Shown here: positions 44,793-53,849 of the stretch, one piece after another
How the letters are laid out: each line of letters begins with the position of its first letter
Numbering within the stretch: the stretch's first letter is position 1
Assembly: GCF_902809845.1 (NCBI RefSeq)
Contig: NZ_CADDWI010000013.1
Location: 1,024,114 to 1,088,113 of the forward strand
Source of the DNA: Chelativorans sp. Marseille-P2723
Lineage (GTDB): Bacteria; Pseudomonadota; Alphaproteobacteria; Rhizobiales; Rhizobiaceae
Direction: 5' to 3'
Length of the DNA: 64,000 bases
Position numbers and translations under genes: made by a program
The notes under the pieces: generated by a model
What the model saw: the letters and a program-made list of their open reading frames with translations, nothing else
Databases searched by the model: none
Told to the model about the DNA's origin: nothing

Positions 44793-46118
44793 TCAGGATA
44801 CGCGGCGGCCGCTCCATTCATGCACGGCAATCGCAATTGCCTTGGTGCATGCCACCAGATCCTCGATGGAGACGCGCTCGTTCGGCTGGTGGGCCTGGGA
44901 CGGGTCCCCCGGACCAAAATTCACCGTCGGCGTCTGCCCGAGCGTTGTCGGCAGCCCGATATCGCTGTGCGCGCCAAATCCGGAAAGTTCGGGGGATAGG
45001 GAAGCCGTCGACACGGCGTGCTGGAACGCGCCGATGAACGGGTGGTCGGCAGGCACCTCCGCGCAATCGGCATCGAGTATCCACTCAACGCGAGCGGGAT
45101 GCTTGCGCAGATAGGGGTCTGCCTGGCAAATATGCGCAACGTGCTCTTCAATCTCGCGTTTGACGTGACCGCCCAACCCGAATTCATCTTTTTCGCCAGG
45201 CAGATACTGGGCGTCGATGATTATCTCCGCACGTCCTGCCATCGATGAGGGATGCTCGCCTGCATTGATCTGGGTGACGATGATCTGGTTCGGAAGATCC
45301 ATGAGAGGGTGATTCTTCCTGGGATCGAACTGCCAGCGGCGGTTGAGGATATCGATGCCGTCAAGCATTTGCCGGCATAGCTGGATCGCGTCAACCGGGC
45401 CTCCCGCATACCAGGCATTGGGCGTCAGCTCGGCATGCCCGCCGATGCCATCGATGATGATCCTGCCCCAAAGGATGCCATGGCAAAGCGGGGCGATGCG
45501 GTTTGCCGTCGGTTCGGTCATGATGCCGGCATCGGCGCGGAAGCCGCGATCGACCATGGCAAGCGAGCCCATGCCGCCGATCTCCTCGTCTACGACAGTC
45601 GTAAAAACAACGTCGCCCGCAAGCGAAACACCAAGCTCTTTCAATAGTTCTACCGCCATCAGCATGCAGGCGACTCCGCCCTTCATGTCGACCGCGCCGC
45701 GGCCGTGCACGAAGCCATCGATGATCTCCGGCTTGAATGGATCGGTGCGCCAGTGCTCCATCGGTCCAGGAGGGACGACGTCGATATGGCCCGTCAGCAT
45801 GATCGACCGGCCCCCGCCTGTGCCCCTGAGCACCCCACCGAGATTGGGGCGCCCCTCAAAAGTCCTGCCCTTGTGAGCTCCCGGCCGACCGGCATATTTC
45901 TCATAAAGAGCAGGGCCATCCGGCTCCCACAGATCGGTTTCCATGCCGATCTTCCTGAGGCGTTCCTCAAGGTAAAGGTGGCAATCGCGCTCGCCCGGAC
46001 CAGCCTTGCTCGGGTCGCTCATCACGATCGATGGGAAAGCAATGAGATCGCACAGCGTCTCGACGATCCGTTGTGCATTATCCTCAACGTAGTGCGCAAT
46101 TTTCTGTGGGTTCGGCAT
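44793..46118 (-). CDS. M20-family deacylase/peptidase (ArgE/DapE type)
   Basis: A 441-aa zinc hydrolase. Metal ligands are in LTGHIDVVPPGP (near residue 108) and HGRGAVDMKGGVACMLMAVELLKE (near 138), the general base in TTVVDEEIGGMGS (near 175), and a C-terminal His in GFGAHSDIG/NFGPGDPSQAHQPNE. It removes acyl or carbamoyl groups from amino-acid-like compounds, but the substrate is unknown. It is the last gene of the ABC transporter operon, 2 bp after a permease gene, and so may process the imported compound. Confidence 0.85.
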   Translation of the reverse strand: MPNPQKIAHYVEDNAQRIVETLCDLIAFPSIVMSDPSKAGPGERDCHLYLEERLRKIGMETDLWEPDGPALYEKYAGRPGAHKGRTFEGRPNLGGVLRGTGGGRSIMLTGHIDVVPPGPMEHWRTDPFKPEIIDGFVHGRGAVDMKGGVACMLMAVELLKELGVSLAGDVVFTTVVDEEIGGMGSLAMVDRGFRADAGIMTEPTANRIAPLCHGILWGRIIIDGIGGHAELTPNAWYAGGPVDAIQLCRQMLDGIDILNRRWQFDPRKNHPLMDLPNQIIVTQINAGEHPSSMAGRAEIIIDAQYLPGEKDEFGLGGHVKREIEEHVAHICQADPYLRKHPARVEWILDADCAEVPADHPFIGAFQHAVSTASLSPELSGFGAHSDIGLPTTLGQTPTVNFGPGDPSQAHQPNERVSIEDLVACTKAIAIAVHEWSGRRVS

Positions 46119-46120
46119 TT

Positions 46121-47077
46121 CTATCCCCGATGTTGAGACAAGCGATCAGCGAGCAGAACCAGGATGAGGAGCAGGCCCACGACCCCGACCTGGAGTACCG
46201 TGTTGAAGCCCATTTGCAGCATGGCGGTCTTCAGCGTCACAAGCAGAATGACCGCAGCGAAAACGCCAAAAACATGACCCCGCCCGCCGAAAATCGCGAT
46301 GCCGCCCAGCATTGCAGCCGTCAGTGATTCCAGTTCGAGATTGACGCCGATGTTAGGCCGGGCGCTACCCAGCCAGGCAAGCGAAACGAGTGCAGCGAGC
46401 CCGCTGAGGGCGCCGCCGAGCGTGTAGAGCAGTATGCGTACGCGATCGACGGGGATGCCGACCAGACGCGCCGAGCGCTCATTGTAGCCCATTGCATAGA
46501 TCCAGCGTCCCCACGACGTTAGGGAGAGGATAATGGCTGCCATTATGAAGGCGGGAAGGACCAGCGTCAGGAAGGGCAGCGGGATCACTCCCCAGGAGCC
46601 GCGCCCCCAGGTCAGCGACCAGGTTGGAACGCCAGATATGGCGCTGCCGCCTGTGAGCGCCAGCGCGACGCCGGAATAGATATAGAAGGTGCCGAGAGTC
46701 ACAATCAGCGGATAAAAGCCAAGCCTGGTGACGAGGATTCCGTTCGTGAGCCCGAGCCCTGCACCGATCGCGACACAAAGTAGCGGCATCCAGCCTGCGT
46801 CCAAGCCTGCAACCAGCGCCATCATCGTCAGAACGGCCGTAAGGGAGACGTTTCCACCGACCGAAAGGTCGATTCCGGCCCCACCGGCGAGAATGACCAG
46901 CGACTGGCCGAGAGACACCAGAGCCAGGATTGAGGCGAATTGCAGAATGCCGGTGAAGGTATAGACGTTCAGGATATGCGGCTGAAAAAGGGCAATCGCG
47001 GAAATCAGCCCCACCCATAAGAGGGCAAGGACGAGAAGGACGGGCTGGTTGCGCCATGCGCCGAGCAACGCGCTCAT
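46121..47077 (-). CDS. ABC transporter permease, RbsC family
   Basis: Inner-membrane permease (318 aa, 8-10 helices) of the ribose/autoinducer-2 type (branched family BPD_transp_2). The motif GGAGIDLSVGGNVSLTAVLTMM and the C-terminal GGIAIFGGRGHVFGVFAAVILLVTLKTAMLQMG are typical. ATG 47077 overlaps the end of the second permease gene by 4 bp; an in-frame extension to 47260 is rejected. It forms a heterodimer with the next permease. Confidence 0.88.
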   Translation of the reverse strand: MSALLGAWRNQPVLLVLALLWVGLISAIALFQPHILNVYTFTGILQFASILALVSLGQSLVILAGGAGIDLSVGGNVSLTAVLTMMALVAGLDAGWMPLLCVAIGAGLGLTNGILVTRLGFYPLIVTLGTFYIYSGVALALTGGSAISGVPTWSLTWGRGSWGVIPLPFLTLVLPAFIMAAIILSLTSWGRWIYAMGYNERSARLVGIPVDRVRILLYTLGGALSGLAALVSLAWLGSARPNIGVNLELESLTAAMLGGIAIFGGRGHVFGVFAAVILLVTLKTAMLQMGFNTVLQVGVVGLLLILVLLADRLSQHRG

Positions 47078-48045
47078 GCGGGCCTCCTTCGCCAGATCGA
47101 AACAGGCATGCGTCCGGAAAGAGCATCGAGGCACAGGACGGCAATGAGCAGGCCGCCCGTCACGACAGTCTGCCAGAGCGACGGGACACCAACCAGCAGC
47201 AAGCCGTTCTGCAGGATGCGTATAAGAAGGACGCCGAGAACAGTACCCACAAGGCTGCACCGACCGCCAAGGATGCTCGTTCCGCCAAGCACCACTGCAG
47301 CAATTGCTTCAAGGGCGAGAGTGCTGCCGATCGACATTTCGACATTCCGGTAGGTGGCGACATAGAAGGTCGCCGCGAGGCCGCAAAGGGCACCATTGAT
47401 CACGAAAGCAGAAAATTGCACTTTCCTGACCGACACCCCGGAAAGCCGCGCCTTGGTTTCAGAGTTGCCGACCGCCAGCAGATGGGGGCCAAAGGGTGTG
47501 CGCCGCAGTGCTACCCAGATGACGAGATAGGCGGCGGCGATGGTCCACGCCATTAGCGGCACGCCCATGAAACTGGATGACACAATTGCCGTCAGGTCCG
47601 TCGGCAGACCGGAAAGCCATTGGCCGCCCAGCCATAGAAAGATTGCCGTACGGAATACGCCAAAAAGCCCAAGGGTTGCCACGATGGGCGGTATACGCCC
47701 CAGAACGACCACCGATGCGGTAACGATGCCGAGGGCGGCACCGACCAAAGGGCCGACCAGCGCCGCCGCAAGCGCGCCGAAACCTGCGGCCAGCACCTTG
47801 CCAACGCCAATAGCGGCAAGCCCCATGGCAACGCCCACCGAAACATCGATGCCTCCCATGGCCAGCAGCAGTGTCATGCCAAGCCCGATCAGGAGAAGCT
47901 CGACGCTGTTGCGCAGGATCGTGGTCAGGTTGGTGGCGGTTCCAAAATGGTCGGACACCATGGAAAATGCGATGATCGCCACCAGGCATGCAGCCGCAAG
48001 GGTGAGCTCACGGCTGCTCAGAGTGAGAATTCGGCGCAGGTTCAT
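47074..48045 (-). CDS. ABC transporter permease, RbsC family
   Basis: The second RbsC-type permease (323 aa). It carries LLIGLGMTLLLAMGGIDVSVGVAMGLAAIG and the closing GGTSILGGRCSLVGTVLGVLLIRILQNGLLLVGV. Two different permeases in one operon recall the rhamnose RhaPQ and autoinducer-2 LsrCD systems. It lies 10 bp downstream of the substrate-binding protein gene. Confidence 0.88.
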   Translation of the reverse strand: MNLRRILTLSSRELTLAAACLVAIIAFSMVSDHFGTATNLTTILRNSVELLLIGLGMTLLLAMGGIDVSVGVAMGLAAIGVGKVLAAGFGALAAALVGPLVGAALGIVTASVVVLGRIPPIVATLGLFGVFRTAIFLWLGGQWLSGLPTDLTAIVSSSFMGVPLMAWTIAAAYLVIWVALRRTPFGPHLLAVGNSETKARLSGVSVRKVQFSAFVINGALCGLAATFYVATYRNVEMSIGSTLALEAIAAVVLGGTSILGGRCSLVGTVLGVLLIRILQNGLLLVGVPSLWQTVVTGGLLIAVLCLDALSGRMPVSIWRRRPA

Positions 48046-48055
48046 CTAGAGCGCT

Positions 48056-49039
48056 TCAGAAGTCAAAGTCGTCGACGTTCTCCGCCGTGAAAACAGCCGG
48101 TGCGCCAAGCAGAAGCACGCCTGTCGCTTCATCATAGGCGATCGGCTCATCGAAGCCCGTCACTTCGTTCTCTGCCTGGAACTCATTGCCGTCAATGAGC
48201 TGCTTTCCGGCCCAGACCGTCAGGTAGCCAAGCTTCGCAGGATCCCACAGTACGGAGAAGCCGAACGCGCCGCTCTTGATGTAGGAGCGGGCTGTGTTGG
48301 GGCTGCAATAGCCGGTGCCAACAACCTCGCCGATCCTATTCGCCGTCTCGATAGCTTGGCCGACGCCAGGACAGGTGGTCGAGGCGACGGCGATGATGCC
48401 CTTAAGGTCCGGGTTGGAGGCCATCATATCGGTCGCAATCTGTGCCGCGCGCTGGGCAGTGCCCCCGGCGAACTGCGGTTCGAGCAGCGTTACATTCGGA
48501 TAGCGCTCGGCAACACGCTCCTGCATGAAGCCGATCCAGGCATTGAGGTTGGAAGCGGTTGCCTCGCCGGAGACGATACCGATCTTGGCATCCTCGCCCA
48601 CGCGCGCAACCAGTTCGTCGATAATCGTGTAGCCGAGGCCTTCATCCGTAGCTTGCGCCACATATACCGCGCGGCCACTATCCGGTGCATCGCTATCGCT
48701 AGTGTACAGGTGAATATCTTGAGCACGCGCCTGCTCCACGACCGGCGCGATGCTCGATGCATCGAGAACGCTGACCGCGATGGCCTCGACGCCCTGGGCA
48801 ATCAGGTTCTGCACGATCTGCAATTGGTCGATCGGGTTGGTATCGACGGGTCCTGTGTAAATGAACTCGACGCCAAACTCCTCTGCGGCGTCCTTGCCGC
48901 CTTGCTCCATGGCGTTGAAATATGGAATACCCACGATCTGCGGCACAAAAGCCACGCGTGGCGTGTCCTGCGCGAAGGCGCCGGCCGAGAGCATTGCAAC
49001 AGCGGATGCGGATGTCAGGATTTTCAGGTACTTCAACAT
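48056..49039 (-). CDS. ABC transporter periplasmic sugar-type binding protein
   Basis: A 327-aa cluster B (RbsB/LsrB/RhaS-like) solute-binding protein. The signal peptide is MLKYLKILTSASAVAMLSAGAFAQ. The fold signature VAFVPQIVGIPYFNAMEQGGKDAAEEFGVEFIYTGP is closest in style to autoinducer-2/rhamnose binders, but the ligand cannot be inferred. The neighbouring M20 hydrolase argues for a ligand with an amide bond. Confidence 0.88.
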   Translation of the reverse strand: MLKYLKILTSASAVAMLSAGAFAQDTPRVAFVPQIVGIPYFNAMEQGGKDAAEEFGVEFIYTGPVDTNPIDQLQIVQNLIAQGVEAIAVSVLDASSIAPVVEQARAQDIHLYTSDSDAPDSGRAVYVAQATDEGLGYTIIDELVARVGEDAKIGIVSGEATASNLNAWIGFMQERVAERYPNVTLLEPQFAGGTAQRAAQIATDMMASNPDLKGIIAVASTTCPGVGQAIETANRIGEVVGTGYCSPNTARSYIKSGAFGFSVLWDPAKLGYLTVWAGKQLIDGNEFQAENEVTGFDEPIAYDEATGVLLLGAPAVFTAENVDDFDF

Positions 49040-49072
49040 AGCGTGGTTCTCCTCCGAAGTTTGACGCGCGGA

Positions 49073-49840
49073 TTATAAGTTTGCCTGTTCGAGCGCGCGC
49101 ACGTCGGGATGCGCGCCCGTTATGAAGGAGACAATCTCTTCCGGATCCGTTGCCCGCCTCTCGCGTTCGGCGATCTTCCGGCCACGCCTGAAAACCACGA
49201 TGCGGTCGGCTACTTCGAAAACATCTGAGATATTGTGGCTGATCAGCAAGACAGCGCAGCCACGCTCGGCAAGCCGGCGGGTGAGGGCAAGCACCTTGCG
49301 GGTTTCCGCTACGGCCAACGCTGCCGTCGGCTCGTCCATGATGACGAGCTTTGCATTGAGATTGAGCGCCCGGCATATCGCCACCGCCTGCCTCTGCCCA
49401 CCCGAAAGAGAGCCTACCGGAGCTGCGGGGTCGGAAATATGTGCATCAAGCTCTTCGAGCAATTCCGCTACACGCTCGCGCATGGCACGGCTGCGAAGGA
49501 ATGGTACGCCGAGCACGCGCCGGGTTATCTCGCGACCAAGAAAAACATTCTCCGCAATAGAGAGGTTCTCCGAAAGTGCGAGTTCCTGGTAGATCGTGGC
49601 GACACCGGCTTCCGCGGCATCCCTTGGCGATGAGAACGAGACCGGCCGGCCCTCGATGCGCAACTCCCCTTCTGACTGCGAGTGCGCCCCGGCGAGAATC
49701 TTGATGAAGGTCGACTTCCCGGCGCCATTGTCACCAAGAAGGGCAAGGACTTCACCCTTCCTGATATCGAGATCCACGCCCTGAAGCGCAGTCAGCGCGC
49801 CAAAGCGTTTCGTGACGTTGCGTGCGGTGACGAGGGCCAC
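49073..49840 (-). CDS. ABC transporter ATP-binding protein, single-domain sugar type
   Basis: A 255-aa ATPase with Walker A GDNGAGKST near residue 36, signature LSGGQRQAVAICRAL near 145 and Walker B LVIMDEPTAAL near 165. It has one nucleotide-binding domain, unlike the double-domain RbsA/LsrA, so it works as a homodimer as in the Frc-type systems. The C-terminal VVFRRGRKIAERERRATDPEEIVSFITGA is typical of that group. Confidence 0.88.
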   Translation of the reverse strand: MALVTARNVTKRFGALTALQGVDLDIRKGEVLALLGDNGAGKSTFIKILAGAHSQSEGELRIEGRPVSFSSPRDAAEAGVATIYQELALSENLSIAENVFLGREITRRVLGVPFLRSRAMRERVAELLEELDAHISDPAAPVGSLSGGQRQAVAICRALNLNAKLVIMDEPTAALAVAETRKVLALTRRLAERGCAVLLISHNISDVFEVADRIVVFRRGRKIAERERRATDPEEIVSFITGAHPDVRALEQANL

Positions 49841-49856
49841 GGAAGCCTCCTTGCCA

Positions 49857-50639
49857 TCAGGGCATATCTTGGGAGGAAGCTGTCAGCCAGGAAAGGCAGT
49901 TCTTCCAGAAGGTCCCGTAGCCATCCCATTTTGTGAATTGCTGCGGCAGCCAGTGGTGTCCAATATCGGACATCCAGGCGATCGTCCGCCCCTTTCCGAA
50001 CCGGCCGGTAACGAGCAGCGGGTGCCCGCCCTCTTCCTCAGGCAAAGTAGCCAGCACCTCGATGCCTGGTGCCTGTTTCACCACCACTTCGTTTGCGCCC
50101 AAAAGAAGCGGCCACTCTCCGCCAAGCCCTGCCAGGATCGGGTGGTCCGCTTTCATGACCCTGGCACGGTATCCCTCCGGCACCTCAATCCGATCGTCGT
50201 AGGGCAGGCATTCCACCGGCAGTGCTTCCTCCACCGGGGTCCGGCGCCACCGGGCCTTGCCGTCGATGCCCTGATAGCTGAAATAGCCGCCGATCATCAT
50301 CAAGCCGCCGCCATTGCGGGTCCATTCCCGCAGCAGCTTGAGGCGGTTCGGTACCGGCTTGCCGTGAAGCCAGACGTCCGGGTGCAGAAGCAGCGTGTTG
50401 GATCCCACGTCTGAAAGCATGATTGCATCGTAAACTTCCAGATCGCTCATCTGGAAAGGCAGTTGCTCGGCCGCCTCGTGAGCCGGCATGTAGGTGAGGT
50501 CGAACTCGCTACCTTCGAGCGACTTGACGAAATCCTCAGCACCCAGATGAAAGGTCACGCTGCCGAACTGGTCAAAGCCCTTGTAATGTGTCGAAGAAGA
50601 CACCCAGCTCTCGCCGACCAGCAGCACCTTCTTTGTCAT
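49857..50639 (-). CDS. Glutamine-amidotransferase-like protein (DUF1355 type)
   Basis: A 260-aa protein with the class I amidotransferase-like fold of the DUF1355/PF07090 group: KKVLLVGESWVSSSTHYKGFDQFGS at the start, YDAIMLSDVGSNTLLLHP near residue 90, and GGGLMMIGGYFSYQGIDGKARWRRTPVEEALPV near 130. It has no obvious catalytic Cys at the nucleophile elbow, so amidotransferase activity is unlikely. In the operon it lies 16 bp upstream of the ATPase gene. Role unknown. Confidence 0.78.
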   Translation of the reverse strand: MTKKVLLVGESWVSSSTHYKGFDQFGSVTFHLGAEDFVKSLEGSEFDLTYMPAHEAAEQLPFQMSDLEVYDAIMLSDVGSNTLLLHPDVWLHGKPVPNRLKLLREWTRNGGGLMMIGGYFSYQGIDGKARWRRTPVEEALPVECLPYDDRIEVPEGYRARVMKADHPILAGLGGEWPLLLGANEVVVKQAPGIEVLATLPEEEGGHPLLVTGRFGKGRTIAWMSDIGHHWLPQQFTKWDGYGTFWKNCLSWLTASSQDMP

Positions 50640-50688
50640 GTCGAACCTCCCTGTTTCGCATTGTGCCTGACTTAAGCCCTTCCCCCTA

Positions 50689-51720
50689 TCAGGCCCGCCC
50701 CTTGCGCGGCGCGGTCACCGAAGCACGCTCGACCAGCCGAACCGGCAGTCGCTCCGTGGAAGCCTCCCCGTGTTCACCTGTGATTGCGGCTGCCATCAGC
50801 TCGAATGCGCGCCGCCCGATCTCGGCCGTCGGCTGCCTGATGGCAGTCACGGGAGGGTCCAGAAGATGGAGCAGGCCGACATCGTCGAATGTGACGATGG
50901 AAATGTCAGCGCCAACGCGCAATCCTTGCTCCCGCAACATTTCAAGCACGCCTAGCGTGATCTCGTCACTGCCGGCAAAAATCGCTGTTACGTCGGGATG
51001 ACGCGCCATGATTTCGGCCATCGCGGCCCGCCCGTGCTCACGCGTGTAGTCATTCTCCAGGCAGCATGCCAGGCGGGCATCGCTGGAAGAAGAAATCGCG
51101 TTAACCAGACCTTGACGCCGTTCCACCGTGCTCATGAGATTTGGCGGGCCACCAATGTAAGCAACCTCCTTGTGCCCAGCCGCAAGCAGGTGCCGGCCGG
51201 CGAGGAAGCCGCCTTGTTCATTGTCGGAAAAGACCTTTGCCACCTGAGCGCCCGGCACATCTTCATCGACCAGGACGATGTTGCTGTCAGCTCGGTTGAT
51301 GGCTTCGGCCAAGGCACCGTCATCGACATGATTGGTGGCAAGCAGCAAGCCGTCGAAAAAGCCCCGTTGTAGCCGCTCAATATAGTCGCGCTCCCTTGCT
51401 GGCTTGTTGGAGGTGGAGCAAAGCAGCAGACTCAGCTTGGCATCCTCGGCGCACCGGTCGACCGCGGATGCCAGCCGCGAGAAGAACGGATTCTGTATAT
51501 CGGGGATGGCAAGGGCGAGGACGTCCGTCCGCCCCCGGCTCAGGCTGCGGGCATATGGATTGGGGCGGTAGCCGAGTTCGGCTATCGCTGCGCGAATGCG
51601 CGCTGACGTTGCTGGCGGCAGATCGATACTGCCATTGAGAAAGCGAGAAACCGTCGCCGGCGCAAGGCGCGCGGCCTTCGCAACATCTCCCAGCTTTGGC
51701 GTCCTCTCATTACCGGCCAT
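50689..51720 (-). CDS. LacI-family transcriptional regulator of the ABC operon
   Basis: A 343-aa LacI/GalR-type repressor. The helix-turn-helix reads PKLGDVAKAARLAPATVSRFLNGSIDLPPATSARIRAAIAELGYRPN, and the effector domain starts VLALAIPDIQNPFFSRLASAVD. It is the first gene of the leftward operon and has a perfect 18-bp palindrome 29 bp upstream, so it very likely controls itself and the transporter. Confidence 0.9.
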   Translation of the reverse strand: MAGNERTPKLGDVAKAARLAPATVSRFLNGSIDLPPATSARIRAAIAELGYRPNPYARSLSRGRTDVLALAIPDIQNPFFSRLASAVDRCAEDAKLSLLLCSTSNKPARERDYIERLQRGFFDGLLLATNHVDDGALAEAINRADSNIVLVDEDVPGAQVAKVFSDNEQGGFLAGRHLLAAGHKEVAYIGGPPNLMSTVERRQGLVNAISSSSDARLACCLENDYTREHGRAAMAEIMARHPDVTAIFAGSDEITLGVLEMLREQGLRVGADISIVTFDDVGLLHLLDPPVTAIRQPTAEIGRRAFELMAAAITGEHGEASTERLPVRLVERASVTAPRKGRA

Positions 51721-51735
51721 ATAAGCATTCTGTCT

Positions 51736-51766
51736 TAGTAAAGCGATTTAGTAAAGCGCTTTACTA
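51736..51766. promoter_or_regulatory. LacI-type operator (18-bp palindrome) with an adjacent imperfect copy
   Basis: TAGTAAAGCGCTTTACTA at 51749-51766 is a perfect palindrome with a central GC pair as in LacI-family operators. TAGTAAAGCGATTTA at 51736-51750 repeats one half-site. Both precede the LacI-family gene reading left. Confidence 0.75.
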
Positions 51767-52545
51767 GAGAGCGGCTAGTCCTATTTTTAATGGCTGCTAC
51801 CGGAGGCCTGTCTTTCCGCCGTGGTTTATCCACCCCGAGCCTGTGAACGAAGCAGGAGTGAATCCGGTATGACCGGTCTGCCTGCTCTGCTCGACGAAAC
51901 AGCTATGCGCTGATGCGAACGGGCTTCCGGCCTGCCCGAGACCACATAGCTTAGGTAAGGCAGTTTGAAGAGCAGCACATGATCTGTGCGGTTTTTTCCC
52001 CGCTGTGATCATGATTGAGGCGGAAAGGACGCTTCAACTGCATTGAAGCCAACCCAAGACAGGCAATGCACAGGAGTTCGGACAATGAACAAGAATCACC
52101 ATCGAAAAGCCAGGCATAGATAGCCCGATACTCTTGGCGCAGTTGCGGTGTATCTTCGACTGCGAAGAGCGCTTCTCACACGTTTGCCGCGCTGCACTTT
52201 AAGAGGCGTGCCCCAGGGTTGGAGGTAGCTGTATTTCCACGCTTAAGGTGCAAGCAACCATCATCATCGCTCTCGACGATGCACCGCGGCCTGGAAATGG
52301 CGCTATGCGTGGCTGACCGTTGTCGCCAATCACTCGGAACACCTTTCACGAACAGCCAGCCACGATTTCCCGCTCGGCTTGTCTCAGCCGCTCTGCAAGT
52401 GTGCAATTTTCCGCCATACAAACACCGGCATACAAACAAATGTTTGATTGTTTCCGTTCTGCTCATATGATATCCGCCTGCATGGAGAGCATGGCCTGCT
52501 GGAAGCGGGCGAATGCGCAATGGAAATTGCCTAAGGAGTGCGAGA
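51767..52545. other. Gene-free stretch upstream of the short-chain dehydrogenase
   Basis: About 780 bp with no convincing gene on either strand. The longest leftward frame (to 52176) is antisense to the dehydrogenase and lacks a family signature. A very short frame starting MNKNHH at 52085 stops after 12 codons. Sections around 51990-52100 could be remnants of an insertion sequence, but I cannot prove this. The promoter of the dehydrogenase should lie in the AT-rich part near 52420-52480. Confidence 0.4.
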
Positions 52546-53301
52546 ATGAAGATCGATGGAACTGCTGTTGTGGTAACTGGAGGGGGCTCCGGTTTGGGGG
52601 CTGCGACAGCACGCCTACTGGCGGCAAAGGGGGCAAAAGTCGCGATCTTCGACGTTAACCTTGATGCTGCGAAAGCCCTTGCCGAGGAAATCGGCGGCGT
52701 GGCGATGCAGTGCGACGTTTCGGATGAAGCTGCAGCCGACGCAGTTGATGCGGCCGCTGAAGCGCATGGGCCGGCTCGGGTGCTGGTCAATTGCGCTGGA
52801 ATTGGAGACGCGGGAAAGACAGTAAGCAAGGACGGGCCATTGTCGCTGGCTGAGTTCAGCCGTGTTGTCAAAGTGAACTTGATCGGCTCCTTTAACATGC
52901 TGAGGCTTGTCGCGGCGCGGATGGTTAACCTTGAGCCGATCGGCGAGGAGCGCGGAGTTATCATCAATACCGCTAGCGTTGCTGCGTTTGAAGGGCAAAT
53001 CGGGCAGGTTGCCTACGCGTCCTCGAAAGGCGGCGTGGTCGGCATGACGTTGCCTGCCGCGCGGGACCTGGCGCGTTCGGCAATCCGTGTAAACACCATC
53101 GCTCCGGGGCTCTTCTTGACGCCGCTTTTGATGACGGTTTCTGAAGAATACCGTCAAAGCCTAGCAGCGCAGGTTCCTTTCCCGCCGCGGCTGGGAGACC
53201 CCAGCGAATACGCCACCTTGGTCGCGCACATCGTTGAAAACACCATGATCAATGGTGAGACGATAAGGCTAGACGGGGCGATCAGGATGGGGCCCAAGTA
53301 A
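52546..53301 (+). CDS. Short-chain dehydrogenase, 3-hydroxyacyl-CoA dehydrogenase type II-like
   Basis: A 251-aa Rossmann-fold oxidoreductase. The cofactor motif [26 protein letters not shown] is near residues 11-36 (Asp at the strand end suggests NAD), NCAG near 88, and the catalytic Ser, Tyr and Lys are in [24 protein letters not shown] near 145-170. The insert [30 protein letters not shown] resembles the human HSD17B10/bacterial 3-hydroxyacyl-CoA dehydrogenase group. It stands alone, ending 24 bp before the CRISPR array. Confidence 0.85.
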   Translation: MKIDGTAVVVTGGGSGLGAATARLLAAKGAKVAIFDVNLDAAKALAEEIGGVAMQCDVSDEAAADAVDAAAEAHGPARVLVNCAGIGDAGKTVSKDGPLSLAEFSRVVKVNLIGSFNMLRLVAARMVNLEPIGEERGVIINTASVAAFEGQIGQVAYASSKGGVVGMTLPAARDLARSAIRVNTIAPGLFLTPLLMTVSEEYRQSLAAQVPFPPRLGDPSEYATLVAHIVENTMINGETIRLDGAIRMGPK

Positions 53302-53325
53302 CCATCGGTTAAAGTCAAGGCTTCG

Positions 53326-53720
53326 GACGTATCCCCACATGCGCGGGGGAACCGTCTCTTTGCGCTGGCAATCGTGCTTTGTACGGGGCGTATCCCCACA
53401 CGCGTGGGGGAACCCCTTGGCATCATTCTTGATCTGAAATCATCCGCCGGCGTATCCCCACACGCGTGGGGGAACCCCGCCTCGAAGGTGCGGCCATCGC
53501 CCTCAAGCGGGCGTATCCCCACACGCGTGGGGGAACCTAGCCGCGCCCGTACCACGGGTAATACCGCAGGGGCGTATCCCCACACGCGTGGGGGAACCCT
53601 CTCGCCGCTGCCGGCCTCGCTTGTCGACAAGGGCGTATCCCCACACGCGTGGGGGAACCGCCGAATATGTGACACCGGCTTGGCTGACATCGGGCGTATC
53701 CCCACACGCGTGGGGGAACC
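53326..53720 (-). CRISPR. Type I-E CRISPR array: 7 repeats, 6 spacers
   Basis: Seven 28-bp repeats (plus strand: GGCGTATCCCCACACG then CGTGGGGGAACC) start at 53326, 53387, 53449, 53510, 53571, 53632 and 53693. Spacers are 33 bp, except one of 34 bp (53415-53448). On the minus strand the repeat is the typical I-E form beginning GGTTCCCCC. The copy at 53326 differs at three positions, as expected for the terminal repeat, so the leader is at the 53721 end. Spacer targets cannot be identified without a search. Confidence 0.97.
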
Positions 53721-53768
53721 TCTGTCCCTCAGTAAGTTGATTTATAACCACAATGTCAAAGAACAATG
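53721..53768 (-). promoter_or_regulatory. Leader-proximal remnant beside the first CRISPR repeat
   Basis: These 48 bp, AT-rich, are what is left of the leader on the array side of the transposon. On the minus strand they contain AATCAACTTACTG (53730-53742), one mismatch from the IHF consensus WATCAANNNNTTR, about 10 bp from the first repeat, where I-E leaders bind IHF. The outer 8 bases (GAACAATG, 53761-53768) are the duplicated target. The other part of the leader is at 57211-57234. Confidence 0.6.
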
Positions 53769-53792
53769 CGCCATTAGGTAGCAACCGCCACC
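53769..53792 (+). repeat. Left terminal inverted repeat of the IS1595-family element
   Basis: 24 bp beginning CGCCATTAGGTAGC, the exact reverse complement of 57187-57210. Confidence 0.95.
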
Positions 53793-53849
53793 AGACGTTT
53801 AACGCCTGATCTGGTATCCCCTGCGGCCTGGTTCCAGGGGATCGGCGGG

